DNA from: Pomacea canaliculata
Taxonomy: Eukaryota; Mollusca; Gastropoda; Architaenioglossa; Ampullariidae
Direction of reading: 5' to 3'
Assembly: GCF_003073045.1 (NCBI RefSeq)
Contig: NC_037592.1
Coordinates: forward strand, 6,251,924 to 6,315,923
Length of the DNA stretch: 64,000 bases
Shown in pieces: positions 20,601 through 33,286 of the stretch. Positions within the stretch are counted from its first letter, which is position 1; every line of letters begins with the position of its first letter. The translations under genes and the position numbers were made by a program. The notes beneath the pieces were generated by a model, which searched no databases, was not told the origin of the DNA, and was given only the letters and a program-made list of their open reading frames with translations.

Positions 20601-23600
20601 TTCTTCTCCTCAGATATACTGACAATTAAACCATCCTGAGCTTCACCATCTTGCGCTGTTCCGAAGTGCCGGAAGACTCGAAGTTGCTATTGCTGACGTC
20701 CAGTTTCCCCCGAATGCTGGTAGTGTTAGGCTGAGATTCACGACAGGAACAAGGACAGCTAGCATTCTGCACACCTTTTCTTCTATCGCCTTGTGGTGTT
20801 ATGCAGGTCTCAGGTACAAAATGGTGTGAATCAATACGACATCCGGGATTCATCAAGTAAACAGAACATTCGTTGTTGCTTTGAAATTCTCCTTGGCTTA
20901 ACTTCTGTAACAATCCTATTTCTGCTGATCCAGCGGCTTCAGATTCTTTACAAGGAGTGTGTATTCGTGAGGACTCGTGAGGGTTCTTTTGCTTCAAGCA
21001 CCCCAACTCTCTCGAACTTTTATGCCATTTACAGCACTTATAAAATGTTGATTCTTCGTCGCATGGTTGACTCTCATCCCTTAAATACACATGCTTTCCA
21101 GTATGATTGACAGCACACTTGCATGCGTTGAGAACAGCCTCTGTTTCTGAGTTCCCAATGCTACTAACAAGATACCCTGTAATACAATGAGGCGACAAAG
21201 CATTTGCTTTGTTTCGCATTTTCGTATGGATACATCGGGGAATCTCCTTTGTAGCCTGGTGTGGACATTTTCCAGAAAGAGATTTAACGTCAGTCAGATC
21301 AGTCTTTTTAGATCGACAATTCATAACTTTATGAAATGTTTGTTCTTTTTCAAACCCTGTATAGTTCTTTGCTATATCAACAAAACAGCAAACTTTCTGA
21401 GAGTGATCTTCCAAGCACAAGTTATTTTCTAGTATCTGTGTATCTGTGTCAGCACGCGCCTCACCATCATGATAGATACACTTTGTTGTAGTTCTATTAA
21501 TAACACAGCCATCAAGGTTGATGCTACATCTGCATTTGGGATTCCTATACACTTTAGAATTGCTAGGCCTGTTTTCCTCCTGTACTAAATCTCTTGAGCA
21601 ATATGGTCTTGTCTGCCCTGTATTCTCAGAACTGCAAGAATGTTCAGACTTTGCATGATCATCAGAAACAGAAATCTTACCTGACATTGAGTTTTTATCT
21701 TTTTCATTGCAGAGTTTTTCCTCATTGATCATTCCGTTACTTTTTATTTGCCGACAACTGCCACATTCTCTTATTATGTTAGATTTCATCACTTTTGACC
21801 GACACTTTGCAGTCTGGTCATTAACGTTTGGCTGCTGATGAGAAAGACTTCTGGCATATTCAGAATTCTTGCAACCATCTCTTTGTAACATTATACTGAC
21901 ATGACTGGCATCACCTTCCTTTTGGTCAAAGAGAGGGCATTTCTCAGACATAACCTGTTTGAAGTACTGGAAAGCTGCCCATTCAAGGTCTGCCCATGAA
22001 GCGTTTCAGCTAATGATTTACCATGCTCATTGCAGAGCTGATGGATCCTGGACATTACACTTTGTCCTTGAGCATTTGATGATGGTCCTTGTAAATGATT
22101 TGATAGAGAGTCTTTAGTCTGTGTAGATTAACAGAAAACCATAAACTGTGTTAATCTGTGTAATTCAAAGGAACATAAGTTTCTAAGCTTATTCCAGTTG
22201 CGACTGAAAACAGCTCTCTTCCAAGAATGAAAAGTAAGACTGTCAATTCTTGTCTATCATTCACTCAGCAACTTGATTAAGTGAAAACTGCATGTTGAAA
22301 GGAACATTTTCTTTCAATACCAACACTTTGTCTCTATACCACTGAAGGTGCTATTGAATATTTGGTAAAACCTTGAGCGAAATACAGGACACTGTATGAT
22401 GATGCATCAGTTTCTCACACTTTTATCTTACTGTTATAATAAAGCATTAAACTACAGCTGTTATCCTCCTTATCATCATCATCATTGTTGTCAATGTTGC
22501 TCTAAATATATAAGAAAGATTAAAAAGATCAAGCAAATCTTCATTAAAAAACTTCTCAAAAGTTTTGTAGAGGGATCTCAAAAGAGATTTTATCTTTTCC
22601 TAATTTAGCGCTGAACTTTGTAAGCATTTTTTTGTTACTTTTTAATGTTAAAATTCATTAAGAAATGTAATTCTATTTTATATTGTAATCTTTACTTCAA
22701 AACATAAACAATAAATGAAGTATGTGAATATTCATTCTACACCCAGCTGTATGCTGAAAAATTGCTGGACAGAATTTTAATTATCTTGAGATGTATATAT
22801 ACATATATATGGATACTCTAGCTGTCCAAAACTGGTGAATTACTCAATAAGAAATATTTGTAAGTGTACAGCGTTATTTTCCATTCCAATTTTTTGCTCA
22901 GTTTTGTCAAATTCACCTGTCTCAGTTCAGCAGTCTCTCCCTTTCTGCATAAAGTTTGTCCATCGTCAAGACACTCCATTTCCTCCGTATGTTGTATTTT
23001 AGCCAAAAGCTCATCAATCTTACTTCTGATCTTTGTCTGCTCTTCCTCTTTATTTTCAGCACCATCAGCTATCATAGAGATACAAGGCATACAATATTAA
23101 AGTAACATTAGGACACTCCATTTCTTCTATATGGTGTAGTCTAGCCAAAAGCTCATCAATCTTATTTCTGATCTTCATCTGCTCTTCCTCTCTATTTTCA
23201 GCTGTACAAGATAGATGTGTACTTGACAAACAATTTCAAAGTAACAGTAGGTATTAAAGGTATACAACACTACGACATAATTCCATTTTTGTGCATCTTA
23301 ATATTCATAATATCCCCAGCAACTATACAATAGAAGCAAGATTACGCATACTGGTAACGCAAAACTTTACTTGCTGGCTCCTTTTTCCTTGAAATATGCG
23401 TAGAGAGAAGTTAATAAATGTACATTAACAGCACTAAAGACTATACATACCAAGCTCCTGGCACTGGCTGAGGACATATTTTATTGCATGAACAAGTTCC
23501 TCACTTTGTGTTTCAGTCAAGAGCTTGATGAGTTTCCCCTGCTCTTTAGAGGTAAGAGCTGCAAACCTGTTCTCTGCATGAGGACAACAGTTTATGGTCT

Positions 23601-26600
23601 TTTGCTAGTGCATTAACTAATGCCTATGTTCCCAGAAAATGTAATGCTTAATGCTTTCTGACTTTTCTTATTTTTTGCCCATATGTGTTTACATTTTTTC
23701 TCCACTTTTATTCTGGCACATTTACTTTTGGTGGATCAGTTCCTCAAAAATTTTATACCAAATGTAAGCAGTTAATGCTTGTTGTTCTTGATGATGATGA
23801 CAACAATAGCAATGATGATGACAGTTATGCAATGCTAAATATCAGCTGCAGTGTTTTAAATATTTTAATATAATTTTTTATCTATAGAAACTAAATGTTT
23901 TAAATATTAATAGCAATGCATTGTACTTTTTTTAGTTAATTCTGCTTAGGATCTACTTAAAGCTTAAAAATGACCTTACCCGCAAATTCAAGGACATGCC
24001 CAATGGCAATGACAACGCCAAGTACTCCATCACATGCCATATCAAGTGACTCCAACAGAGAAAATAGAACATGAAGACCACCATGTTCCAAAAAGAAATG
24101 GATATTTCGTTCTATGTGAATAAAAATGTGCCTTCGAGTAAACACAAGAATAATGACATTGCTGATTTCTAAATTCATACATTATTTCATAAATTTCTCA
24201 ATTTTTGCTTACACATAATAAAAGTTTTAGTGTTAAGAACTGATTATTTAAGGGTTAGACATCTTATTCTGTTTGAGGAATCAGAAAAAAAAACTTCCAT
24301 TTTTCCACATCCTGTACTTTCCACAAAGCGAAATCAGCACTAGTTTTCTTCTGCAGTTGACAACGTTTATATCTCAAGTAACTTTGCATCACTTTCTACA
24401 TCTTTCCCAACTGAGTTAGTTTCAGAGACAGCATGACAAAAGAAAAAGCTTGGTGCAAATCTAAGTGAATACTCATCTCCTGTTCTTGAGATAAACACCT
24501 ACAAACATCACCACGCACTGAAAAGGTCAACACCACAGACATCAGGATTGTGCATATTGGATATGTTTATGTTGTGAAGACCTCAGCTAATAGGAGAGCT
24601 GGAAATATATGTTCTGTAAACTTTTTTAAAACCAAATGATTTTGACCTTTTTTCTGTGCATGGGTATGTTTTCGTCTTAAGAATGGAAGAAGCATATTCA
24701 ACTAGATTAGGGGAAAATAGTATCTTTCGTACTATCTGAGAACAGAAGGGAAGCATTTAGAAGTTGTTTTTAAGTTTTGTAATATGGATTTGTTGACAAT
24801 ATTTAGAAAACTAAATTTAGAGCAGGGTATTTATAGCAAAGTTAATTGCATTTGTGTAAGGGGTGAGGTTGGTGATCAGTCTTATGCATCTAGAACATCA
24901 GATAGGCAACAATGTTCTGGATGAGGAGTGTGGTAACTAAAAAAATCCTGCAAAGGGACTTGCAGCGCTCACCATATGGGAGACAATTGACTTAATGGTG
25001 ACCTCAGTACTCCCAGAGCTGATAGGGAAGATGCGTTAAAAATAATTAAAAACGGGTTTGGGCCAAAAAGAAATAAAGCTGGAAGGAGGGATCCAGAATG
25101 ATGTAATTAACAAAATGACTCTTAATTCTGTACAATAAGCGGATTGTGATGCACGACAATCAGAGAAGTGGAAGGCACACAAACACACAAATCCCTAGAG
25201 TGGAAAGTACAAACCATTGTCTGTCATACTGCTGCTGAGAGCATTGGAAATCAGCAACACATGCTGTTCATCTCTCCATCCAAGATCCAATCTATTGAGA
25301 CTTTTCTGCAAGTGGTTCAGCATGGTGTCCAAGCCACCTGATTGCCTTACACGATCTTGGTTCAACTCTGTATTACAATCTTATGCTTCATGTGCAATAT
25401 CAGTCATTTTCCCACCCACACAATATTCTTTATCTAAATGATGCTTACCTAAAAAGGAAATTTTGTTTAGTGTGTGAGAAATGTTTTGTGGATTTCCTGC
25501 TAAGTATCCAATTTGGTATGTTGATTCAATCACACATAAAAAGCATGAGTGCAAACAAATTCCAACATTTTTTTTTTACCAAACTGATTAAGATCTTTCT
25601 TAAGAATTACTTATTATACAACACTTCTAGAAAAAGCAAATCCAAGAAATGTTGTTTCAGAACACATGATATCTAACAAATGTTATTTGAGAATAGCACG
25701 CACTATTTCCAGAAACTGTAAGTCCCACAAATAACAGCAAAGGACCACACAACTCATGATGGTTTTCTTCAGCTATTATCTTGAAGCACAATGGCAAAAT
25801 AGTGGAGCACAACCTCTGGTTTGCTTCTGGAACAGATTACTTCTAGTTCACTTTTTTAAAACAATAAACTAGATGTTCTAAATCACCAGTGCTAATAGCA
25901 CCAGCTGTTGAAAACGGCATGCATTGTACCTTGTTCACAATTATTCATACACTTAAGAGGTGACTTTCATATTTTAATACTTCACTTTAGTATTTAAACA
26001 AAAAGAATGTATTATCACAAAATTGTTTTCTTCAGTACAAATGATAAACCTTTTGTCTAAGTAGAGGAAATACAGGAAACAAATATTACCATTTTGTGGA
26101 TTATTCACACACCCATTAAGTGCAGCAGTTAGTGAAGTCCAAAGGAGCAGAACTTCTTCATAAGAGTCATGAGTCATTCTATTTACCTCTGAGCACTGAC
26201 TAAATTGATCATATAGACAATACATGAAAATACAAAAAAATGCTTTAATAACATTAGATAATAGTATATCATATTATCACTCTTTCTCAGACAGCAAAAA
26301 TAAACCAGACACATGTTAAGTGGTAGAAAATGTGTTTAAATTAAGGCAACATGTGACAAGGTCTTTCAGGTATGAACCATAAAAATGACTGACCGGAACA
26401 GAAGAAGGGCATCTGACAAGCATGAAGATTCACGTGCAAGGTTCTGACCTACACCTGTAAATAAACAACAATCTTCAAAATAAAAAATAGATGCAATCAA
26501 GAAAGAGCTGACATGATCAAATATTCTTCCTCACTGACCCAGCTATCTTGGAATGTAGCAGCCATTGGTGTAAACTGAACTGCAAATGCTGTATTTCTGT

Positions 26601-28185
26601 GATGCAACTTACATAAATTTAGACCACAATATTGAATATATATACTTTAAATGAAAATTAAAATAGCCATCTGCTAACTTGTACAACATGTACCTGACCT
26701 TAAACTATACACAACTTACTGTTATTTGTAACTAAACACATTAGAAAATATGAAGCTGTTTGTATATACTGCCGGCTGTGCTTTTCTGATAAGCATTGAT
26801 GAAGGTAGGAGAATGTTTCAGCATTTACCAAAGCATTCTGACTAAAGACTGCAACATAGTATTAAAGCAATGACACTATTAGTATCTATAAACTTTGTCA
26901 ACTCATTCAAGCATCTAATAAATTCATGACAAAAATATAGATATTCAGGCAAAAAACTTGTTAACAAAATAGCCATTCTTGCCACAGAATTTTCTATTTA
27001 AAAACAGATCCATTCACAATTGTTTTATAGCACTAGTAAAGAAATAAGATAAATATAAAAACTAAAAGTCTTTTACAAGAACTGGAAAAAGATATCAAAA
27101 GTCAAAGTTATACAAAATTTCTGTTTTATTTGAAAGAGAAGAACATACACTTACTGTTCACCACTGCAAAACAGTTCGTTATATAAATAAGTCCACATAC
27201 ATGCTTTTAAGGATAATGCATACACACACATGCACAAATATATACTTGTACTTTATACCATGGATTTCCAATGCTAAACAACAAACCATTATTTTCAACA
27301 GCACATGCCAAGCAGAGCATAGCAGCTTGCTGCACCTCAGTTGAAATACTCTGTGAGAACAGATTCTGTACATCATGGAGCCCACCAGATTCTCGGAAGT
27401 ATTCCTGGGTGTTTTCTTTGCTCAAGAAATAAAAACCAGTATACAACCAAAACAATGATCATAATTAAATGACAAAGAACCTATGCGACGTTATCATTCT
27501 TGTTTATGCACAAATCTTAGAATAATTGCTGCATTACAAAATCTTCCCACACACTGAACAAGCACTTTTCTGAAACGGATAAATGAGAAGTTATGTTCAC
27601 TCCAGTAGGAGTTTCTAAAGTTTGAAAAATTAAAAATTATAGCCTTGTGTAGAGTAATACTATACTGATTTTGTTTTATAGAAAATGTATCAGCTTAAGT
27701 GGGTAACAAGGTTCCCTGGTTGCCATGTAGTAAGCATTTGTATTCTGTAAATAAATTTTACATCTGACACAATTTTAAAATCTATTTTCAACAGAGTGAA
27801 AAAAATACACGAAGGTCACTCACCATCTGACCCTAATATTGATAAAAGGGTGGAAAGAGTTCTCTTTAACCCAATGGCGTCATTTCTCTGACATTTCAGG
27901 CATTCCAGTAAAACTTCAATATCAGTCTCTGTCTCTGACAATTATTAAAAACTTTGACAGCAACAACATATATCTGACTATGAAAAACATTCTTAAGTTT
28001 TATTGCATATAATTAAGCTTAGACTGCTTACAGATGTCACCATCAAAAAACACCTCATTTTTAAGACTGAAAAGCTTATTGCTATGCTTCAAGAAATCAG
28101 CACAATAATACACTTTACTCATTTTGAATGCATTATTATTTTTACTGCTTTAATATTATTACTAACATGTTGATTTACCTTCCAT
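17655..28185 (-). CDS. TERB1: TERB1-like meiotic telomere bouquet protein, about 16 coding exons
   Basis: In animals TERB1 works with TERB2 and MAJIN to tether telomeres to the nuclear envelope in meiotic prophase, and it binds TRF1 and cohesin. My phase-consistent model (high to low): 28185-28179, 27934-27824, 27415-27287, 27163-27155, 26454-26394, 26199-26090, 25367-25215, 24111-23980, 23573-23451, 23068-22917, 21966-20775, 20655-19789, 19532-19449, 19297-18978, 18296-18115, 18000-17655; 1,325 codons. Residues 1-280 are armadillo-like helices (GGLHDVQNL, CVNNPQNELNQ, GGLHVLFSLLES). A short coiled coil is near 285-310. Residues 330-1015 are low-similarity and Cys-rich. Two Myb/SANT segments lie at about 1163-1208 and 1276-1322. 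Weak points are the 9-base exon, the acceptor at 21966 and the join at 20775/20655. The upstream 5' UTR was not resolved. The protein is larger than the roughly 730-residue vertebrate form. Confidence 0.82.
22970..23202 (-). repeat. Partial tandem duplication of a TERB1 coiled-coil exon
   Basis: Two 91-bp copies, 22970-23060 and 23112-23202, are offset by 142 bp and closely similar. The lower copy sits inside the coding exon 22917-23068. The upper copy keeps an acceptor (GTACAG) and an open frame (AENREEEQMKIRNK) but lacks the 3' half of the exon and has no phase-compatible donor. I treat it as a dead partial copy, although alternative use cannot be excluded. Confidence 0.8.
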
Positions 28186-28469
28186 CGTCACTCGATTTTC
28201 TTTTTTCCGTCTTCAGTTTCTTGTAAGTTTAAAAAAAAAAGTATCAGTACTTAATGACACCTGAATTTCACTGATATTACAGTAAATATTCTTCTATATA
28301 GTTCTGAAGTATAGTGCCCACTTGTAATATTTTGTGTGACGGGGTCGAAAAGTAATCTAGATCTGTACTGAGTTGCATGAGCCTTTGAATACATCTTTTC
28401 CATATGCAAAATCATCAAATCATCCTTTTTTAACCACCTGATTATGGGCATCTACACATTCTACATGGG

Positions 28470-28790
28470 TTCTCATCAGATTTATATTCTCACAATCCAA
28501 ACTACTAGAATACTCACATGTTCTTTATTTCTATCCAAATTAGACTATTGTTAACTCCCTTCTTGCTGGATGTCCATGCTATATAATTAACAATCTTTAA
28601 ATAGTTCACTCTTGCATTCTATTCATTCCATCTACTAAGAACTGTCTTAGTAACTGTAACTGTACACATAAAACTCTACCATATCAAACTCTCATCAAAA
28701 ACCTTAAAAAAAAAAAGAAAGAAAGAAAAATTTCTGCCTTGGGTATCCTTGACAGACAATAAAGTCTGATTTGATTTGACTTTGATTTTA
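28470..28790 (+). mobile_element. Degenerate LINE 3' fragment with repeat tail
   Basis: The reading LSKLDYC followed, after one extra base, by NSLLAGCP is the conserved C-terminal reverse-transcriptase segment of CR1/Jockey-like LINEs. It is followed about 150 bp later by ACAATAAAGTCTGATTTGA and a short GATTT repeat, typical of a LINE 3' end. The frame is broken, so it is inactive. It lies just upstream of TERB1. Confidence 0.7.
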
Positions 28791-28959
28791 AAAAATATTG
28801 TTTGATATTTTTGTAGTAATCTTGCTGGTATTATACAGCAATGTAATTCATTTTTACATCATATTTAATGAATCAAATGTACTTTTATACTTAATTTCTA
28901 AGTTTCATTTTTATTACATGTGTATTCGATCTTTAGCCTAAGGCTTTGTGTCTCATAGC

Positions 28960-29060
28960 ATGTTATTGTTAGCTAGCACCTTTAAGGTCACTACCTGTGA
29001 CCTGCTTTGAGCGTGATGCCACACAATATATAAGAGCTCTGTTAAATTAGATTATTGCAG
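28960..29060 (+). repeat. Possible second LINE/SINE 3' tail
   Basis: The sequence ACCTGCTTTGAGCGTGATGC, followed by a TATAAGAGCTCT block, resembles the end of LINE/SINE elements that read CTTTGAGC then TATAAAxGCxCT. Assignment rests on pattern only. Confidence 0.4.
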
Positions 29061-30203
29061 TTAAATTTTGTAAGATGCATAAATCTTCAAAATGTTTTCT
29101 TTGTTAGATATATTTTTTTTATTCTAAAGAGGTATTCAAATCACATCTGTAAGACACAATTTACTCAACTTACGGATACTTTAGTGATTGACTTCATCAG
29201 ACTTCAGCAAAATCATCAAAGTCTCAAAATGTATTTTTGTAATCTGTCTTAACACAATAATTAAGAAAGCAAAAAACCGTACACTTTTCAGCATGTACTC
29301 AAAATACATCAACTTGTTATACCTCAATGACAGTAGAGCTCAAATCATAAGTTTGAGCACAAACTTTTTGTCAGCAATACACAACTGAGGCATAAAATTT
29401 GCTATTTCAAATGTATAGAATAATTTTTTTTTAAAAAAAGCTTTAATGATATTCAAGTGACAAGATCCTCACTTAAAGTTCGCAAAGTATCAAAATTGAT
29501 TTGATGGCCAAAGAGCAATTTTTATATTCTTTGATTATCTCTATCTCAATCACTATTCATTTTAAAATGTTCATTACAATGCATAAAACCAAATGTTAGT
29601 ATAATCTGTCATGAAGAAACAATTTTCTCCTTTTATCTATGCATATTATGTGAGAACTATATATATGAAACAGCATTTATTTTAATACTTTTAATTTAAG
29701 GCCACTGCTTGTGTATCATGTGAAATATATACTTGCTGCTTTGCATGAATAATCGTGTCTGAGCAGGTTGGGTACGTGTATGTGTATGTGAGCACGTTCA
29801 GCTAGTGACAACTATTAGCGATAAATATTGACAGCTCTGCAACTATACACGCCTAAACTTTAAAAAAAATAATGTAAGAGAATCTTCGAGTTCAATGCAC
29901 AATTTACAAATACTTTTTCGTTTGTTCTTTCTAGTTGTGTGACTACTTTTTATAGGTGAAAGCAGCTCAAAATCATAGATTCCGCGCCTATAACTTTGTG
30001 GCAAGTCCACCAGTGATATAACAGTTCGGAATTCGATCAACCCATTCCGATTCCCTATGATACGTGCTTTGATGCTACTTTTAATTTCGCAATATAAAAT
30101 TGTAAAAGTTAGTTGTAAAACTCCATAATTCAATGAAAAAGCTTTGACAAACCTTCAATCCTATTTTAATGCTTAAAAAAGTCGAATGGCCGAAGCTGTC
30201 GTC
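29061..30203. other. AT-rich intergenic stretch, nothing recognised
   Basis: No supported gene. Short frames on both strands are of the length expected by chance in AT-rich DNA. Confidence 0.4.
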
Positions 30204-30655
30204 TGTTACCACGGACGTGTATAGGTGGGCGGCTGACTGTGTGCCGAGACCAAAGCTCAGGCTCTGCAAGGCTATAGTCTCGGCGAGCCTAAAGCATGAA
30301 TATGTGACTAAACCGGAAACTTTGTACACACCAGCCTCGTTCTAGTAATTGAGCTGAAACAAGGCAAACCCGGAAGCTGTTCTGTAAATAACCTCATTCT
30401 AGGACAGACCTGGGCAAATCCGGCCCGCCTCCTGTCTCTGACCGGCCCGCCCGCCAGTATATATACTATATATACAGTATTGGGTAAAACTGAGTTAACT
30501 ATATTAGTCCGGCCCTCTAAAACCATCCCAATTTCTCATGCGGCCCCTTGGGAAAATTAATTGCCCACCCCTGTTCTAGGAGTTAATTGAAAAAAAAAAA
30601 ATCGTCTGCAAACCATCCAGAGAGACAGCTAGATTCATGTGTGTTACAAGACAAG
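30204..30655 (+). repeat. Unclassified interspersed repeat, copy 2, interrupted by a MITE
   Basis: Same family as 14848-15060. The shared blocks run to about 30350, continue after the nested MITE (30405-30573), and end past the A-run and ATCGTCTGCAAACC near 30615. A short partial internal copy of the CTCGTTCTAG block lies at 30335-30400. Family unknown. Confidence 0.7.
30405..30573. mobile_element. hAT MITE with intact 8-bp target-site duplication
   Basis: A 169-bp element begins CAGACCTGGGCAAA and ends TTGCCCACCCCTG, so its ends are imperfect inverted repeats. It is flanked by TTCTAGGA at 30397-30404 and 30574-30581. It is an inverted copy of the element at 33097-33278. The CAGGGGTGGGCAA terminus and the central TA of both duplications fit the Buster/SPIN branch of hAT. 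No coding capacity. Confidence 0.9.
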
Positions 30656-33096
30656 GGAAGGCAATTCTGCGAGAACACGAAATGTATATAAAAATTCTTT
30701 GGCGTGATCTTGAGTGCGATTATTGTATTATTATTATTGCATAAACAATACATAGGACTCGAAACAATGACATTATCTCACCGAATGTGCGTTCATTCAC
30801 TCGCAGCTATATAGGACAAGTACGTGCGCTAAGGCAAGATACATTCGCAGCAGATCGCATGTTCTCGACAATTGCCACTTTCTCTCCCTCACTCATCTGT
30901 TTACAGGGCTGGCTGACTTGCCGTGATATAGTTTTAGTTGCTGGCTCGGCGTAAAACACCAATCCCACCACCCACCCACCGGCCCTCTCTTCGTCACTCA
31001 GAGAAAAGAAGAAAAAGAAAAAGGTTACTGCAATATTTTCCCCCACATTATTAGGGCTCTGTAACAGTCTTGCTGGTGTTGTAGCCATCAGCAGATTTGA
31101 TTAGTGATTTAGCCCATCTTTTAATCTGCGCATTTGGTTGAAAGTTCGTTTCTACTCAAAAGATCGAGGCCAATTATCACGCACCTCCGACGTCCTTGCC
31201 TCGACTTTGTTAGTCGAAAAGTAAAGTCACGCTTATTACCCCCAGCACGGGCTAGTCGTGTCTCGTCTGCAAAGGTTAGGTGTAGGCCCGTAGTCACTTG
31301 TGATCGGATTTTATCAGAGCTTAGAATACATTTTTCTATATGCGACAAGCGATATCACACCTGTTGCCTATGTGAGGCCCGAGCTGTGATGTAACATATG
31401 TCCTTTTATTTTCTGCCCGTTGGCTTTATTCTGTGTGGTATTTCACTTCATACGCTACATGAGTGACAGGGCAGAACAAGTGACACCACCACCTTGTAAC
31501 ATCCTTACAGATCCATCAACAAAATTTAAAACAAATTTTAATGCTGAAGCATAAGGAAAGAGATGATTCCAAAATATCTGTACAAATCCACGAGGTCTGC
31601 ATGTTTATGTGTGATTTTTATTACTAATATGGCTTAATTTGTAAATGATTGTAAACACAATTTTGCACATTACTTATTGCAGAACAACAGTATCACAAAT
31701 CATAGTTTACCATTCTACCTCGCTGCTAATAATATACAATATAAAATGAATGTAAAATATGACGCAAAATCTGGTCTGGAAAAGACAAAAAAAGTGTTTT
31801 CAGTGAGAGCACTAGCAGATCCAATTCTAATCCTAAATTTTCTTTCACAAAATCCATCATTAAAATGTTTGCAAAAAAGACTAAATGTAAAGGACTATTC
31901 CTACATCTGTTTACACAAATCTGTTTAACCCAAATCAATCATGACTAACAAAATAATGAACTAAAAATAAAACAATTTGGACTTGTAACAAGAATATCAT
32001 GGAAACACTCTTCCAGTTTAATCTGTACAATTGCAATCCAAACCCTGCCTCTAGTTATGCTTAGTGGGAGATGATTTTTTCCATAGTCTCTTGTTTATGT
32101 TGTCATCCTCACCTGTCACCCAACATGTGCCAGACAGATAGTGGCAGAATAACATATTTGTGTCAAAATTGAAACATGAAATCTCATCCACTTTTGAGTA
32201 CAATTATCATAGGTGAATATTTAATCCTTCAGTCAATTTTTGCTGTGATTTTGCAGGCTACCAAGGAACAAACAATTAAAAAATTTCATTCATGTTTCAT
32301 GCAAGTAGGCATGGAACAAAAGAACCAGGACCAAAGGCATCAACACGAGAATCTATTGGTAATATTTATACAAGTGCATTTTATATACGGATGTGAAGGT
32401 AACCAAAATCCTAGTAAGGGATAGAAAAAGGCCTGTGAATTTTTTTTAAGTAACAAAAGACTGATCACATACAAAATCAATGACTTTAGGGGTGATTTAA
32501 ACAGCATTCCAAAGAACCAATATCTACAGCTGTATAAATTTATAATCCTCTAAACATGTTTAGAAAGATTTATTATAGTTTTAAAACTATAGTATCAGCT
32601 GTCTTGTACAATAACAACAAAGATCAATGTAGCTAAAGCTTACATTAATAAGACCTTTCTCAACTTTATATTTGAATATACTGTTGTTCTTAATTACATA
32701 CTGCTACACACAGATTTTAACTGAAAGAACTTAAGACTAAATCTTCCTATTGAAGACCAGAAGCTTCTGAAAAAAGGCTAAGCCTACCTATATCTCTTGC
32801 TTAGGTTGGACAGATGTAATCTGAAAGAATGAGCCAATGAACAATAATCCACTGACTTAATGATCTGACATCCACCAATATGTGGTCATTTACCAGTGTA
32901 GTTGTCAGGCACCCACCAACATAATGCTTACTCTAAATGAACATCAACAACCAAATTTTCTGACAGCAAGGTTATCAGTGTCTTTTCTGTAGATGTGACA
33001 TCCAATTCCATCTTCAGCACAATCTGAGTGTTAAGTTATAAGAAAATATAAGATATGAGCATTAACTGAGCTGTTTCACAAAAGGATACTCTAGCT
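30656..33096. other. Intergenic stretch, no supported gene
   Basis: Around 30800-31400 the sequence is richer in GC and has overlapping open frames on both strands, but no family motif. The remainder is AT-rich. It could hold a promoter or 5' exons not recognisable here. Confidence 0.35.
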
Positions 33097-33278
33097 CAGG
33101 GGTGGGCAATTAATTTTCCCAAGGGGCTGCATGAGAAATTGGGATGGTTTTAGAGGGCCGGACTAATATAGTTAACTCAGTTTTACCCAATACTGTATGC
33201 GGGCAGGCCAGCGGGCGGGCTGGTCAGAGACAGGAGGCGAGCCGGATCCAGCCACGGGCCGGCCTTTGCCCAGGTCTG
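33097..33278. mobile_element. hAT MITE with perfect 8-bp target-site duplication
   Basis: A 182-bp element starts CAGGGGTGGGCAA and ends TTTGCCCAGGTCTG. It is flanked by CTCTAGCT at 33089-33096 and 33279-33286. It carries the same internal GC-rich block and TTAACTCAGTTTTACCCAA region as the copy at 30405, in the other orientation. Confidence 0.92.
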
Positions 33279-33286
33279 CTCTAGCT

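Noticed and set aside
23112..23202. Upper copy of the duplicated TERB1 exon as a real coding exon
   Set aside because: No donor in a phase compatible with the next exon; joining it would shift the frame.
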